DNA from: Aldersonia sp036524855
GTDB lineage: Bacteria; Actinomycetota; Actinomycetes; Mycobacteriales; Mycobacteriaceae
Direction: 5' to 3'
Assembly (NCBI GenBank): GCA_036524855.1
Contig: DATDBL010000145.1
Location: 1-64,000, forward strand
Length of the DNA stretch: 64,000 bases
Shown here: positions 8,001 to 15,467 of the stretch, one piece after another
Layout of the letters: every line of letters starts with the position of its first letter
How positions within the stretch are numbered: position 1 is the stretch's first letter
The notes under the pieces: generated by a model
Told to the model about the DNA's origin: nothing
Seen by the model: the letters and a program-made list of their open reading frames with translations, nothing else
Databases searched by the model: none
Made by a program: the position numbers and the translations under genes

Positions 8001-9007
8001 GCGACCCGCTCGCCTACGGCATCGACGACGGCGAGGTCCCAGCCGTCGAGGGGGTGGCCGATGCTGACCGGGCCGCCCTCCATCAACGCCGCGCACGCAA
8101 CCACCGTCGCCTCGGTGGGGCCGTAAGTGTTCCACACCTCGCGGTCGGTGGCGGTGAGCCGCTCGCCGAGTTCGGGCGGCACTGCCTCACCCCCGAAGAT
8201 CAGCAGCCGGACGTCCTCGAGCGCCTCCGCCGGCCACATCGCGGCCAGGGTCGGGACCGTCGAGACGACGGTGACCTCCCGGGAGACCAGCCACGGGCCG
8301 AGGTCGACGCCACTGCGGACCAGCGCCCGCGGCGCCGGCACCAGGCACGCGCCGTGCCGCCAAGTCAGCCACATCTCCTCGCAGGAGGCGTCGAAGGCGA
8401 CCGAGAGCCCGGCCAGCACCCTGTCATTCGGCCCGATCGGGTTGTCCTGCAGAAATATTCGAGCCTCGGCGTCGACGAACGCGGCCGCGTTGCGGTGGCT
8501 CACGGCGACCCCCTTCGGGGTGCCGGTCGAACCAGAAGTGAAGATCACCCACGCGTCGTCGTCGGGGGTGGGTCTGCGGGTTGCCCCCGAACGGCGCTCA
8601 CCGATGCGAGTGATCCCGTCGGCGGTGATGATCGCGGTGACGTCGGCCTCGCCGAAGACGAGAGTGGCGCGTTCCTCGGGGTCGTCGGCGTCGACCGGCA
8701 CGTACGATGCTCCCGCGGCGAGCACGGACAGGATCGCGACGTAGAGCGAGTGCGACCCGGACGGCATCCGGACGCCGACGCGGTCTCCGGCCCGCACCCC
8801 GGAGCGCTCGAGCCAGGCAACTCCCTCGTCGACGGCAGCGGCGAGTTCGGTGTACGTGAGCCGGTGCGTGCCGTCGTCGATCGCCTCCGCGTCCGGGTAG
8901 GCCTCGACGGTCGCGGCGAGGATGTCGATCAGGGTGCGCGGCGGCGGGGCGAGATCCGAGCGGAGGTACTCGTCGGCGATGTCGACCACACCGGAACCTT
9001 GCGACAC
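5099..9007 (-). CDS. Pls/PosA-type single-module peptide synthetase with membrane/hexapeptide C-terminus
   Basis: The 1302-residue product starts at GTG 9007, with AGAAGG upstream. Residues 20-490 are an adenylation domain: FTSGSTGTPKG (155-165), NTYGPTEATV (293-302), YRSGD (375-379), a DDQVKLGGRRIELGEVD block near 395-411 and TSGKVDRDAL near 478. Residues 505-575 are a carrier domain, DDDFFDIGGGSL, with phosphopantetheine Ser536. The remaining 700 residues mix membrane helices with three blocks of left-handed beta-helix-like repeats (VGRGVDLHTLPP, VGKGVEASTV, IGRGVWCESYWL). This is the layout of the NRPS terminal family that includes epsilon-poly-lysine synthetase (Pls, about 1319 residues). 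There is no condensation or thioesterase domain, so a membrane-bound homo-oligomeric amino-acid product is the likeliest guess. The selected amino acid is unknown. Confidence 0.88.
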   Translation of the reverse strand: MSQGSGVVDIADEYLRSDLAPPPRTLIDILAATVEAYPDAEAIDDGTHRLTYTELAAAVDEGVAWLERSGVRAGDRVGVRMPSGSHSLYVAILSVLAAGASYVPVDADDPEERATLVFGEADVTAIITADGITRIGERRSGATRRPTPDDDAWVIFTSGSTGTPKGVAVSHRNAAAFVDAEARIFLQDNPIGPNDRVLAGLSVAFDASCEEMWLTWRHGACLVPAPRALVRSGVDLGPWLVSREVTVVSTVPTLAAMWPAEALEDVRLLIFGGEAVPPELGERLTATDREVWNTYGPTEATVVACAALMEGGPVSIGHPLDGWDLAVVDAVGERVAEGEIGELVIGGVGLARYLDPAKDAEKYAPMPTLGWERAYRSGDLVRLEWSGLVFQGRADDQVKLGGRRIELGEVDAALQNLPGVLGGAAAVRSTDAGHQILVGYLVAEDGFDLKAARAELAHHLPAALVPRLALVDELPTRTSGKVDRDALPWPLAGVGAETAEHGLTGTAGWVAGLWTSVLGAQITGADDDFFDIGGGSLAAAQLVTRLRERFPEVTVADLYDHPRLGSLAERLDDFAPTAAVTERHVLPTPRRAQFLQIAATLPLATLTGLQWVTWLAIATGVLGLLTPTGPGTTLVWVPTPNWWWTLGGFLLFITPLGRMAICVVGARLLLGGLRPGVYPRGGSEHLRLWIALRLSEASGAENLSGAPWMVPFARALGAHVGRGVDLHTLPPVTGMLDLGDGCCIEPEVDLSGHWIDGDEVHIGRITVGAGAVVGSRSTLLPGAEIGKNAEVAPGSAVFGRVKGGQHWAGSPAVKVGKAAHAWPPETPPRAARWILVFGITSVALGALPIVGLAAGIALIGWWIRDTASVGEAFVRSIAILPVATLVSLFVFALVTVVAVRLLSIGVSEGYHPVRSRVGWQVWATERLMDSARTFLFPLYASLLTPIWLRLLGADVGKGVEASTVLLLPKFTTVGDGAFLADDTMIASYELGGGWMHIARAKIGKRAFLGNSGMTAPGRRVPKNGLVAVLSAAPSKAKAGSSWLGSPPVRLRRAVNEADLERTFHPPARLKFARAAVETCRLVPMIVTFGIGLCVLFTLAALASGVGYWTAALASGVVLLIAGAVAGLAAVLAKWLVVGRIRKVEHPLWSSFVWRNEVSDAFVETVAAPWFARGATGTAVMNLWLRGLGARIGRGVWCESYWLPEADLVTLGDGATVERGCVVQTHLFHDRIMAMDTVTLGPGATLGPHCVALPAASIGAGATVGPASLVMRGDTVPPSTRWQGNPIAPWTDGRSGSGRGGKA

Positions 9008-9144
9008 CCTGTCCCGCCTTCTTCTCGCGCCTGTTGCTCGACCCGATCGCGTCTATTGCATCACGGTCTGCCTCGAGCGGGCGCACCGGTGAACGGACGT
9101 GCCGCACTTGACAAGCACGCAGCGGCTCTGGAAGCGTCTGCGCC
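9008..9144 (+). promoter_or_regulatory. Intergenic promoter region ahead of the SAM-IV leader
   Basis: This divergent gap contains a consensus TTGACA at 9108-9113, pointing at the riboswitch. A weak -10 such as AAGCGT (9132-9137) would place the transcript start just before the aptamer at 9145. The leftward synthetase gene must also be transcribed from here, but its promoter was not recognised. Confidence 0.35.
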
Positions 9145-9262
9145 AGGTCACGAGTGCCAGCGTCAAGCCCCGGCTTGCTGGTCGGCAACCCTCCTCCGCG
9201 GCGGGGTGCTCCGGGTGACGACCTGGCCGGTCCGAAGGGCGGATCGGCAAGCGCGGGCTCCG
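9145..9262 (+). ncRNA. SAM-IV riboswitch
   Basis: The segment matches the SAM-IV core. It begins AGGTCACGAGTGCCAGCG, continues TCAAGCCCCGGCTTGCTGGT, CGGCAACCCTCC, GCGGGGTGC and CCGGGTGACGACCT, then a variable stem and the pseudoknot element CGGCAAGCGCGGGCTCCGG. AGGTC (9145-9149) pairs with GACCT (9220-9224) to close P1. SAM-IV aptamers are known from actinobacteria and switch off sulfur genes when S-adenosylmethionine is plentiful. The coding start follows about 40 bases later. No obvious terminator with a T-run was seen, so control may act on ribosome access. Confidence 0.93.
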
Positions 9263-9301
9263 GGTGCTGCCCGACGAGTCCCTGACCGATGGGATGTCGT
9301 G

Positions 9302-10639
9302 ATGACTGCTGGATTGGATTGGGCCGCTATCGGCACTGGTGGTCTGGAACCCCTGGCCGCACTCGCGCGGGTGTCCGGCTGCGACCTGCAGGTACCGCTG
9401 GTGCAGGGCGGCGAGTGCACCTACGCCAACCTCGACTACGCGGCGAGCGCTCCGGCGTTGGCTGCGGTGACGGATTGCGTGAGCGAACTGCTGCCCTATT
9501 ACGCGAGCGTGCACCGCGGCGCGGGGTTCGCCTCGCAGGTCTCCACCGCCTGCTACGAACGGGCCCAGGCGTCGGTCGCGCGGTTCTGCGGCGCCGCCGA
9601 CGACCAGGTGGTCGTGTTCACTCGCAACACTACCGACGCGTTGAACCTGCTTGCGGCGTGCGTACCAGGCGACGTCGTCGTGCTCGACGTCGAGCACCAC
9701 GCGAACCTGCTGGCCTGGCGGCGGGGCCGGCGCGTGGTCGAGGCAGCGGACACCCTCGACGAGACCGTCGCCCGGATCGTCGCCGAGCTGTGCTCGAAAC
9801 CTGCTGCGCTGCTTGCCGTCACGGGCGCGTCGAACGTCACCGGGGAGGTGTTGCCGTTGGTGCGGCTCGCCGAGGTCGCGCACGCGTGCGGCGCCCGGAT
9901 CCTGGTCGACGCCGCCCAGTTGGCGACGCACCGACGTATCAACACAGCCGCGTGCGGCATCGACTATCTCGCGTTCTCCGGCCACAAGCTCTACGCCCCG
10001 TTCGGAGCGGGCGTGCTGCTCGGCCGCGCCGACTGGCTCGACGCCGCCCCGCCCTACCTCGCAGGCGGCGGCGCGGTGCGCGAGGTGACGAGCACCGACG
10101 TCGCGTGGGCGCCGGCGCCGCAACGGCACGAGGCCGGCACCCCGAACGTGCTCGGCGTCGCGGCGCTCGCGGCCGCGTGCGACGCGCTGTGCGCGCTCGA
10201 CGCGGCGACGGTGCGGGCGCACGAGGAGACGCTGTGCGCGCGGTTGCGCGCCGGGTTGGCTGCCGTGCCGGGGGTCGAGGTGTTGCGGCTGTGGCGCGAC
10301 AGCACAGACAGCGTCGGGATCGTCGCGTTCACGGTGCACGGGCACGAGGCCGACACCGTCGCGGCGTACCTGTCGGCCGAGCACGGGATCGGCGTGCGCG
10401 ACGGGCGGTTCTGTGCGCACCCGCTGCTGGCCCGGCTGGGTCTCGACGCGGCGGTGCGGGCGTCGATAGGGCTGGGCACATCCGGCAACGACGTCGCACG
10501 GCTGATCGACGCCGTCGCAGAGCTGGTGGAGTGTGGGCCGTCGTGGGCCTACGACCGCAGCACCGGGCGCGCCGCGCCCAGCCCGGAGACCCGCAGCTTT
10601 CCGATCACGCTGAGCGCAGGGGCTTCGCCCTGCGTCTGA
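9302..10639 (+). CDS. Cysteine desulfurase-like class V aminotransferase under SAM-IV control
   Basis: The 445-residue PLP enzyme keeps the class V landmarks: NLDYAASAPAL at the N-terminus, DVEHHANLLAW, VDAAQLATHRRI, and the PLP lysine in FSGHKLYAPFG (Lys229). A catalytic cysteine, VRDGRFCAHPL (Cys371), aligns with the SufS/CsdA active loop. The last 30 residues are a poorly structured tail. ATG 9302 (or GTG 9299) follows the riboswitch. The upstream riboswitch predicts repression when SAM is abundant, so the enzyme probably mobilises sulfur for methionine/cysteine supply or a related salvage. It is followed by a relic of a luciferase-like monooxygenase, a class often involved in organosulfur breakdown. 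Confidence 0.85.
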   Translation: MTAGLDWAAIGTGGLEPLAALARVSGCDLQVPLVQGGECTYANLDYAASAPALAAVTDCVSELLPYYASVHRGAGFASQVSTACYERAQASVARFCGAADDQVVVFTRNTTDALNLLAACVPGDVVVLDVEHHANLLAWRRGRRVVEAADTLDETVARIVAELCSKPAALLAVTGASNVTGEVLPLVRLAEVAHACGARILVDAAQLATHRRINTAACGIDYLAFSGHKLYAPFGAGVLLGRADWLDAAPPYLAGGGAVREVTSTDVAWAPAPQRHEAGTPNVLGVAALAAACDALCALDAATVRAHEETLCARLRAGLAAVPGVEVLRLWRDSTDSVGIVAFTVHGHEADTVAAYLSAEHGIGVRDGRFCAHPLLARLGLDAAVRASIGLGTSGNDVARLIDAVAELVECGPSWAYDRSTGRAAPSPETRSFPITLSAGASPCV

Positions 10640-10658
10640 TCCACCTAGTGTGCAAGAC

Positions 10659-11186
10659 ATGTTGCGTCGCAGACCGCTGCATGTCGCGGTGGAGATCAGT
10701 GGACGGGGCCATCACCCCGCGCTGCGGGGCCCGCACCTGCCCCGCACCGGGCCCGACCAGTGGGTGGAGCTGACCGACGGGCCGCCGTTGGATCTCGCGG
10801 CCCGGCCGGCTCGGGTGTGTCGCGTGCGGGTGGCGGATCTGCGTGCGGCGCAACGGGAGCGTGACCTGATCCGGGCCGAGGTCGCTGCCGAGGGGCGTGA
10901 TCCGGAGTCCGTCGCCGTGCTGCTGGACGTCGACACCCTGATCGCCGCCGACACCCGCCGCGCCCGCCTGCGTCTCGCCGAACTGGATGCGGTCGTCCCG
11001 GCGGTGCTGTCGCGGGTGTCCTACATCGGCACCCCGGGCGGACTCGCCGGCCTGATTCGGGACATGCAGGCCGCGCAGGTCGCCGACGGCGTCACGCTGC
11101 GGCCACTCGACGGCGGCGAGACGCTGGACTTCATCGTCGGCGACGTCGTCCCCACCCTCGGCCGCGTGCTCCCACTCACCGCCTGA
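10659..11186 (+). pseudogene. Luciferase-like (LLM) flavin monooxygenase, internally deleted relic
   Basis: The 175-codon frame starts RRRPLHVAVEISGRGHHPA, resembling the first strand of LLM oxidoreductases (LHLAVALDGAGWHPA). It then passes abruptly to LDLAARPARVCRVRV, an RDPESVAVLLDVDTLIAAD segment, and a TPGGLAGLIRDMQAAQVADGV element typical of the last third of the family. The central barrel of about 200 residues is missing. The frame is open, so a protein could be made but would lack the flavin barrel. TAGTGT (10646-10651) lies 7 bases before ATG 10659, so transcription may be leaderless. The family reading is moderate; an unrelated small protein is the alternative. Confidence 0.5.
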
Positions 11187-11232
11187 CCCGTGAGTGGTTG
11201 AAGAGTCCTGACACTCTTCAACCATTCACGGG
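11187..11232 (+). terminator. 20-bp-stem hairpin between convergent genes (CCCGTGAGT family)
   Basis: CCCGTGAGTGGTTGAAGAGT (11187-11206) pairs with 11213-11232 over 20 positions with one G-T wobble and a 6-base loop. It starts directly after the stop at 11184-11186 and includes the stop of the convergent gene (11226-11228). It is a symmetrical bidirectional terminator candidate and the best-formed member of the repeat family seen at 3506 and 32518. Confidence 0.75.
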
Positions 11233-11669
11233 TGGTGAGCAGGAGTTTTGGTGCGGAACAGGACGACGGCGAGGGCAATCGCAACCTCGACGACCGCGAC
11301 GGCAAGAGCGACCGACATCAACGGGGACATCGCGATGATCGGGGACGCGGCCGCCATGGTGTGACCACCGTGGCCGGTGTGCTCCGCATGGCCGCCCCCC
11401 GACCCCAGCATCGACGCGTGCAACCCGATCATGCCCAGGTTCATCGCGGCGACCAGCGCCCAGTCGCCCAGGGCACCGCGCGACCACAGGTGCCGCGCGC
11501 AGTACAGGCAACCCACGATCATCGCGGCCAGCACCGCCACGGACGCCGCACTGTGCGCGTGATCCAGCGAGACGGCATGCAGCACGGCCGAACCAACGGC
11601 GAGGCCGGCGGCCGCCCGACGCCACCAGGCGGTGGCGGTGATGCCGGCGGGCGGGCTCAGGGCGATCAT
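11226..11669 (-). CDS. Membrane protein with His-rich loop, coupled to copper amine oxidase
   Basis: The 147-residue product has about four membrane helices: GLAVGSAVLHAVSL, SVAVLAAMIVGCLYCARHLW, WALVAAMNLGMIGLHASML and a C-terminal MSVALAVAVVEVAIALAVVLF. Between the last two is the loop GGGHAEHTGHGGHTM, with four His and one Met, which looks like a metal site. ATG 11669 is 5 bases after the amine oxidase stop, so the two genes are translationally linked. A role in copper delivery to, or sensing for, the neighbouring enzyme is an inference from this link. No known family was recognised. Confidence 0.65.
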   Translation of the reverse strand: MIALSPPAGITATAWWRRAAAGLAVGSAVLHAVSLDHAHSAASVAVLAAMIVGCLYCARHLWSRGALGDWALVAAMNLGMIGLHASMLGSGGGHAEHTGHGGHTMAAASPIIAMSPLMSVALAVAVVEVAIALAVVLFRTKTPAHHP

Positions 11670-11674
11670 GGCAC

Positions 11675-13603
11675 TCACTCCGCGCAGCAGTGCGAGGTCG
11701 TCGATGCGGGCGCACCCAGCGACGGGTTGCGATCGAAGAACCCGACCGGCTTGAGCTTGAACCCGGCGTAGTCCACCGGCATCACCGGCCAGTCCTCCGG
11801 GCGCGGGAAGTGGGTGAGGCCGAACGTGTGCCACACCACCAGATCCTCGCCGTCGAGGCGACGGTCACCCGCGACGAACTCCGGCAACCCCGCCTGACCG
11901 GGATGCTGGTTGACGAAATCGCCCGCGGGATACCGCTGGTCCTGATCGTACTGGGTGACCCACAGGTGCTTGGTCGCGAACGCGGCGCGTGCGGCGATCG
12001 AGCTCGACGGGTCCGCGAGCAGCGCCGGCTGCCCCTCGGGATGCAGCGCGTAGCCGACGTCCTGGCCGAGCCGGTTCTGCTTGGTCGGGTTGGTGATGTG
12101 CCACACGCGGGCCTTGCTGTTGTCCGCGAGGCGCATCGCCTGACGCTCGCTGCGCAGCGGGGTCTTCTGGCAACGGAAGGCGTTGCCCCATGGGTTGTCC
12201 GGGCCCATCGGCACCGGCACGGCGTCCACCTCGGTCACCGCGTTGACGTTGCCGTCGACGGCCATGTCGAGCCGCGCCGAGAACAGGTGCTGATGGAACG
12301 GCGCCCCGAGTCCCGGTGCCATCTCGGTGGCGAAGCCGTCGGGTCCGCGGTAGGAGGAGGTGAACACGATGCCGGTGGCCTTCGCCTCGAGTTCGATCGT
12401 GCCGTCGAGATAGAGGTACCAGTAGAAGCCGTAGTCGTAGTTGCCGATGGTGAGGAAGAACGAGATCACCAATCGCCGCGACCGCCGGGTCTCGGCCATC
12501 TGGTTGAACATGTCGGTGTGCTTCCACAGCACGCCGAAGTCCTCCTCGTGCAGGCAGATCGCGTTCTTCATCACCCGAGGGTGACCCTTCTCGTCGGCGA
12601 TGGTGACGTCGAAGTAGTGGATCTCGCCGAGACAGTCGCAGCCGAGTTCCAGCGAGTTGGTGTAGCGGCCGAACAGGTACTCGCCCTGGTCGAAGTAGTT
12701 CTGCCAGTACCGAACCGGCGACGGATCGGCGTAGGGCACCACCATCTCGGCGATCGAGGCGCGGTAGATCACCGGCCGCTCGACGCCGCCGTCGGCGACG
12801 GAGAGCTGGTGCAGTGTGAGGCCCTCACGGACGTCGAACCCGAACCGGAACTTCCAGTCCGCCCAGCGGATCTCGTTGCCATCGACGGTGAAGCTGGCGC
12901 CCTCGGGCTGGGTGATCTCGATCGGCTTGAGGTCGGTGCGCGTGGGTGTCGCATGCGGTGCGGCGTTCCACTCGCCACGCTCGGCGGGCACGGCAAGTTC
13001 GATCTCGTCGACGACCTTCACGACGGCGCGCATGGTCAGGTCGACGTAGGCGACGACGCCGTCGATCGGATGCGCCCACGGCAGGTCGGCGCCGTCGGAC
13101 TGCAGGAACGCCAGCACTCGCACGATCCGGTGGCCGACCTCGTCCTCGTGCCCGAACACGCCCGCCGACAACGGAACCGCGCGCACCTGCGACGGCTCGA
13201 TCTCGCGCTTGCGCATCGCCGCCAACCATTCCGGGCTGTCGAGCAGGAACGACTCGATGTCCTCGAACTCCTCGTCCAGGATCGGCACGTGGCCGTCGTT
13301 GGCGGAATCGACGGCGGTGCTGCGCACGATGCGGTTCTCGGACAGCGAGACGACCAGGTCGGTGCCGATGCCGGTGGCGCGGTCGAGCAGCAGCACGCGG
13401 GCGGCGCGGTCGATCGGATCGCCGCAGCGGAACGCCTGCACGGTCGCCTTGGCGGGTTCCTCGAGGCCGACGTAGACGAAACGCACCGCGTCGCCGACGA
13501 GGCCCTCGGCGGTGAGCAGTTCCCGCAGCGCGTCGATCTCGGCGGCGGTGAGCGGGGTGAGCGGATGGTCGACTGTGGTGCTGGTGGGCAGGGTGGCGGT
13601 CAT
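11675..13603 (-). CDS. Copper-containing primary-amine oxidase (tyramine/phenethylamine type)
   Basis: The 642-residue product has the features of TPQ-dependent copper amine oxidases. The cofactor motif NYDY has precursor Tyr389, a catalytic-base Asp sits in YFDQGEY (Asp305), copper ligands lie in HQH (437, 439), and a third His is in the LTHFPRPEDWPVMP region. Such enzymes oxidise primary amines to aldehydes, releasing ammonia and hydrogen peroxide. ATG 13603 has TAAGGAGT upstream. The gene lies between a permease (22 bases upstream) and the His-rich membrane protein, and the aldehyde dehydrogenase expected to take the product is a relic at 15220-15467. It ends with HCCAE. Confidence 0.93.
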   Translation of the reverse strand: MTATLPTSTTVDHPLTPLTAAEIDALRELLTAEGLVGDAVRFVYVGLEEPAKATVQAFRCGDPIDRAARVLLLDRATGIGTDLVVSLSENRIVRSTAVDSANDGHVPILDEEFEDIESFLLDSPEWLAAMRKREIEPSQVRAVPLSAGVFGHEDEVGHRIVRVLAFLQSDGADLPWAHPIDGVVAYVDLTMRAVVKVVDEIELAVPAERGEWNAAPHATPTRTDLKPIEITQPEGASFTVDGNEIRWADWKFRFGFDVREGLTLHQLSVADGGVERPVIYRASIAEMVVPYADPSPVRYWQNYFDQGEYLFGRYTNSLELGCDCLGEIHYFDVTIADEKGHPRVMKNAICLHEEDFGVLWKHTDMFNQMAETRRSRRLVISFFLTIGNYDYGFYWYLYLDGTIELEAKATGIVFTSSYRGPDGFATEMAPGLGAPFHQHLFSARLDMAVDGNVNAVTEVDAVPVPMGPDNPWGNAFRCQKTPLRSERQAMRLADNSKARVWHITNPTKQNRLGQDVGYALHPEGQPALLADPSSSIAARAAFATKHLWVTQYDQDQRYPAGDFVNQHPGQAGLPEFVAGDRRLDGEDLVVWHTFGLTHFPRPEDWPVMPVDYAGFKLKPVGFFDRNPSLGAPASTTSHCCAE

Positions 13604-13625
13604 CTGGGGGTGACTCCTTAATGGA

Positions 13626-15071
13626 TCAGTGGTGACGGGCGGCGTGCGGACGGAGCAGCGCCACCACGGCGCCGCCGGCGAACACGCCGATGAGCAGGGC
13701 GCCGATGATGACGGCAAGGGTGTCGGAGCCGCCCACGAGCAGCGGCAGATTGACGACGGTCATGAACAGCAGGACGGCCAGACCGATCAGGCCGAGCGTC
13801 GGCGCGATCACGGTGTTCCAGATCCGCCGGTCGGTGCGCGTGCGCCGGAAGAAGACCAGCACCGCGACCGAGGTCAGCGTCATCAGCGCGACTATGCCGA
13901 CCGAGGACACCCCGGCGAACCAGGCGAACACCTGGGTGACCGGGTCGAGACCCGCGAGTGCGGAGGCGAGCACCAGCACCAGCGCCGAGGTGGTCTGCAC
14001 GATCGAGGCGACGTGCGGGGAGTCGTGCTTGGTGTGCGACCGACCGCAGTGCGCCGGCAGGGCGGAGGAGTTGGCGAGGGAGAAGATGTAGCGCGACAGC
14101 ACGTTGTGGAACGACAGCAGCGCCGCGAACAGGCTGGTGATGAGCAGCACCTGCACCAGGTCTCCGGCGATCGGGCCGACGTAGCGCACGGCGGTCTCGG
14201 TGATCATCCCCTCCGGGTTCTCCGCGGCGAGCGCGACGGCCCCCTCGTCGCCCCACGCGCTCACCATCGCCCAACTCGACAGCGCGTAGAAGCCGCCGAT
14301 GAGCAGCAACGCGAGGTAGGTCGCGCGGGGGATGGTCCGGCCCGGGTCGCGGGCCTCGTCGCGGAACACGGCGGTGGCCTCGAACCCGATGTAGCCGGCG
14401 ATGGCGAAGATCAGCGCGATGCCAGGAGCCCCGGAGAAGAATTGGCCCGGCGACAACGCCGCCGTCGACAGGCCCTCCGCGCCGCCGCGGCCGATGACGG
14501 ACGCGTCGATCACCAGCACGATGCCGACCTCGCAGAGCAGCAGGACGCCGAGCACCTTGCCGGACAGATCGATGTGCCGGTATCCGAGCATCGCGACGAC
14601 GACCATCACCGCCAGGGCCCACACGTACCACGGTAGGGCCGGGCCGCCGTGTGCGGTCACGAACTCGTTGATCGCGGCGCCGGTGTAGCCGTACACCGCG
14701 CCCTGCACCGCCGTGTACGAGAGCAGCGCGAGGAACGCCGCGCCCAGACCGGTATGCCGGCCCAGGCCGCTGGTGATGTAGGTGTAGAACGCCCCGGCGC
14801 CGGGGATGTGCCGCGCCATGGCGGTGAATCCCACCGCGAACAGCAGCAACACGATCGTGCAGACGACGTAGGACGCCGGGAAGGCCGCGCCGTTGCCGAC
14901 CGCGATGCCGAGCGGGACCGCCCCGGCGATGACGGTCAGCGGCGCCGCCGCCGCGACGACCATGAACACGATCGCAATCGGACCGAGCCGGCCCGCGAGC
15001 CGGTGCGGGGAGTGAGTGCCGGCGTGGACTGTGGCCACTGTGGCCACTGTCGCCGACGTTTCGACTGTCAT
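13626..15071 (-). CDS. APC-superfamily amino acid/amine permease
   Basis: The 481-residue membrane protein has about twelve helices. The APC core motif follows the N-terminal tail: RLGPIAIVFMVVAAAAPLTVIAG, then IPGAGAFYTYITSGLG and GYIGFEATAVFRDEARDPGRTIPRA. The last is the conserved FE..A.F..EARDP..TIP loop. It is 22 bases from the amine oxidase start and in the same direction, so the two are probably co-transcribed and it may import tyramine, phenethylamine or a related amine. The upstream region carries an inverted ATTCTCATT motif that may be its operator. Confidence 0.88.
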   Translation of the reverse strand: MTVETSATVATVATVHAGTHSPHRLAGRLGPIAIVFMVVAAAAPLTVIAGAVPLGIAVGNGAAFPASYVVCTIVLLLFAVGFTAMARHIPGAGAFYTYITSGLGRHTGLGAAFLALLSYTAVQGAVYGYTGAAINEFVTAHGGPALPWYVWALAVMVVVAMLGYRHIDLSGKVLGVLLLCEVGIVLVIDASVIGRGGAEGLSTAALSPGQFFSGAPGIALIFAIAGYIGFEATAVFRDEARDPGRTIPRATYLALLLIGGFYALSSWAMVSAWGDEGAVALAAENPEGMITETAVRYVGPIAGDLVQVLLITSLFAALLSFHNVLSRYIFSLANSSALPAHCGRSHTKHDSPHVASIVQTTSALVLVLASALAGLDPVTQVFAWFAGVSSVGIVALMTLTSVAVLVFFRRTRTDRRIWNTVIAPTLGLIGLAVLLFMTVVNLPLLVGGSDTLAVIIGALLIGVFAGGAVVALLRPHAARHH

Positions 15072-15172
15072 GATGAACCCTCGAGTTGATGGAATCCGGT
15101 ATCCGACGGCGACGACGATTCCGCAGAATCGCGTTTCGTCGATGTTCGGTGCATAAATGTCGTGGAAGTTCG

Positions 15173-15203
15173 AATGAGAATTGTGCGGCGACGAATTCTC
15201 ATT
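15173..15203. promoter_or_regulatory. Perfect inverted repeat AATGAGAATT-N11-AATTCTCATT
   Basis: Left arm 15173-15182 and right arm 15194-15203 are exact complements. The same half-site recurs at 15555-15562, 15577-15584 and 15674-15684, so this is better explained as an operator than a terminator. It lies upstream of the permease/amine oxidase genes and just behind the aldehyde dehydrogenase relic. Confidence 0.6.
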
Positions 15204-15219
15204 TCACCGCTACTCCGCC

Positions 15220-15467
15220 CTACAGCGCAATATTCACCGATTTCGTCTGGGTGTATTCGGCGATGGCGCCCTCGCCGAGTTCGCGTCCCGAGCCCGACTG
15301 CTTGTAGCCGCCGAACGGCAGCGCCGTGTCGAACGCATTGTGGCAATTCACCCAGACGGTGCCCGCTTGATCTGCGCCGCCACGTCATGAATCCGTCGCG
15401 AGCTCGCGGTGAACTCCACGACGCGCGGGTGCAGCGCGGTGGCGGGCGAATCGATGATCGCGGTCAT
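15220..15467 (-). pseudogene. Aldehyde dehydrogenase relic: ends kept, middle deleted, one frameshift
   Basis: From ATG 15467 (GAGGAGA upstream) the frame reads MTAIIDSPATALHPRVVEFT, then jumps to RRIHDVAAQIK and meets a stop within a few codons. One base restored there gives the ALDH C-terminus: KAGTVWVNCHNAFDTALPFG, then GYKQSGSGRELGEGAIAEY and TQTKSVNIAL, stop at 15222-15220. Intact enzymes have about 490 residues; only about 80 remain and the catalytic Cys and Glu are gone. Position beside the amine oxidase and permease suggests it was an arylacetaldehyde dehydrogenase oxidising the oxidase product. Strong evidence of loss; the original substrate is inferred. Confidence 0.9.

Noticed and set aside
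3768..9007. Reading the first synthetase as a multi-module NRPS
   Set aside because: No condensation domain or second adenylation domain is present. The C-terminal 700 residues are membrane and beta-helix blocks of the Pls type.
7631..9301. N-terminal extension of the desulfurase-like frame
   Set aside because: The frame stays open by chance through the antisense synthetase and the riboswitch. Homology starts only after 9302, and a SAM-IV aptamer cannot lie inside its own coding region here.
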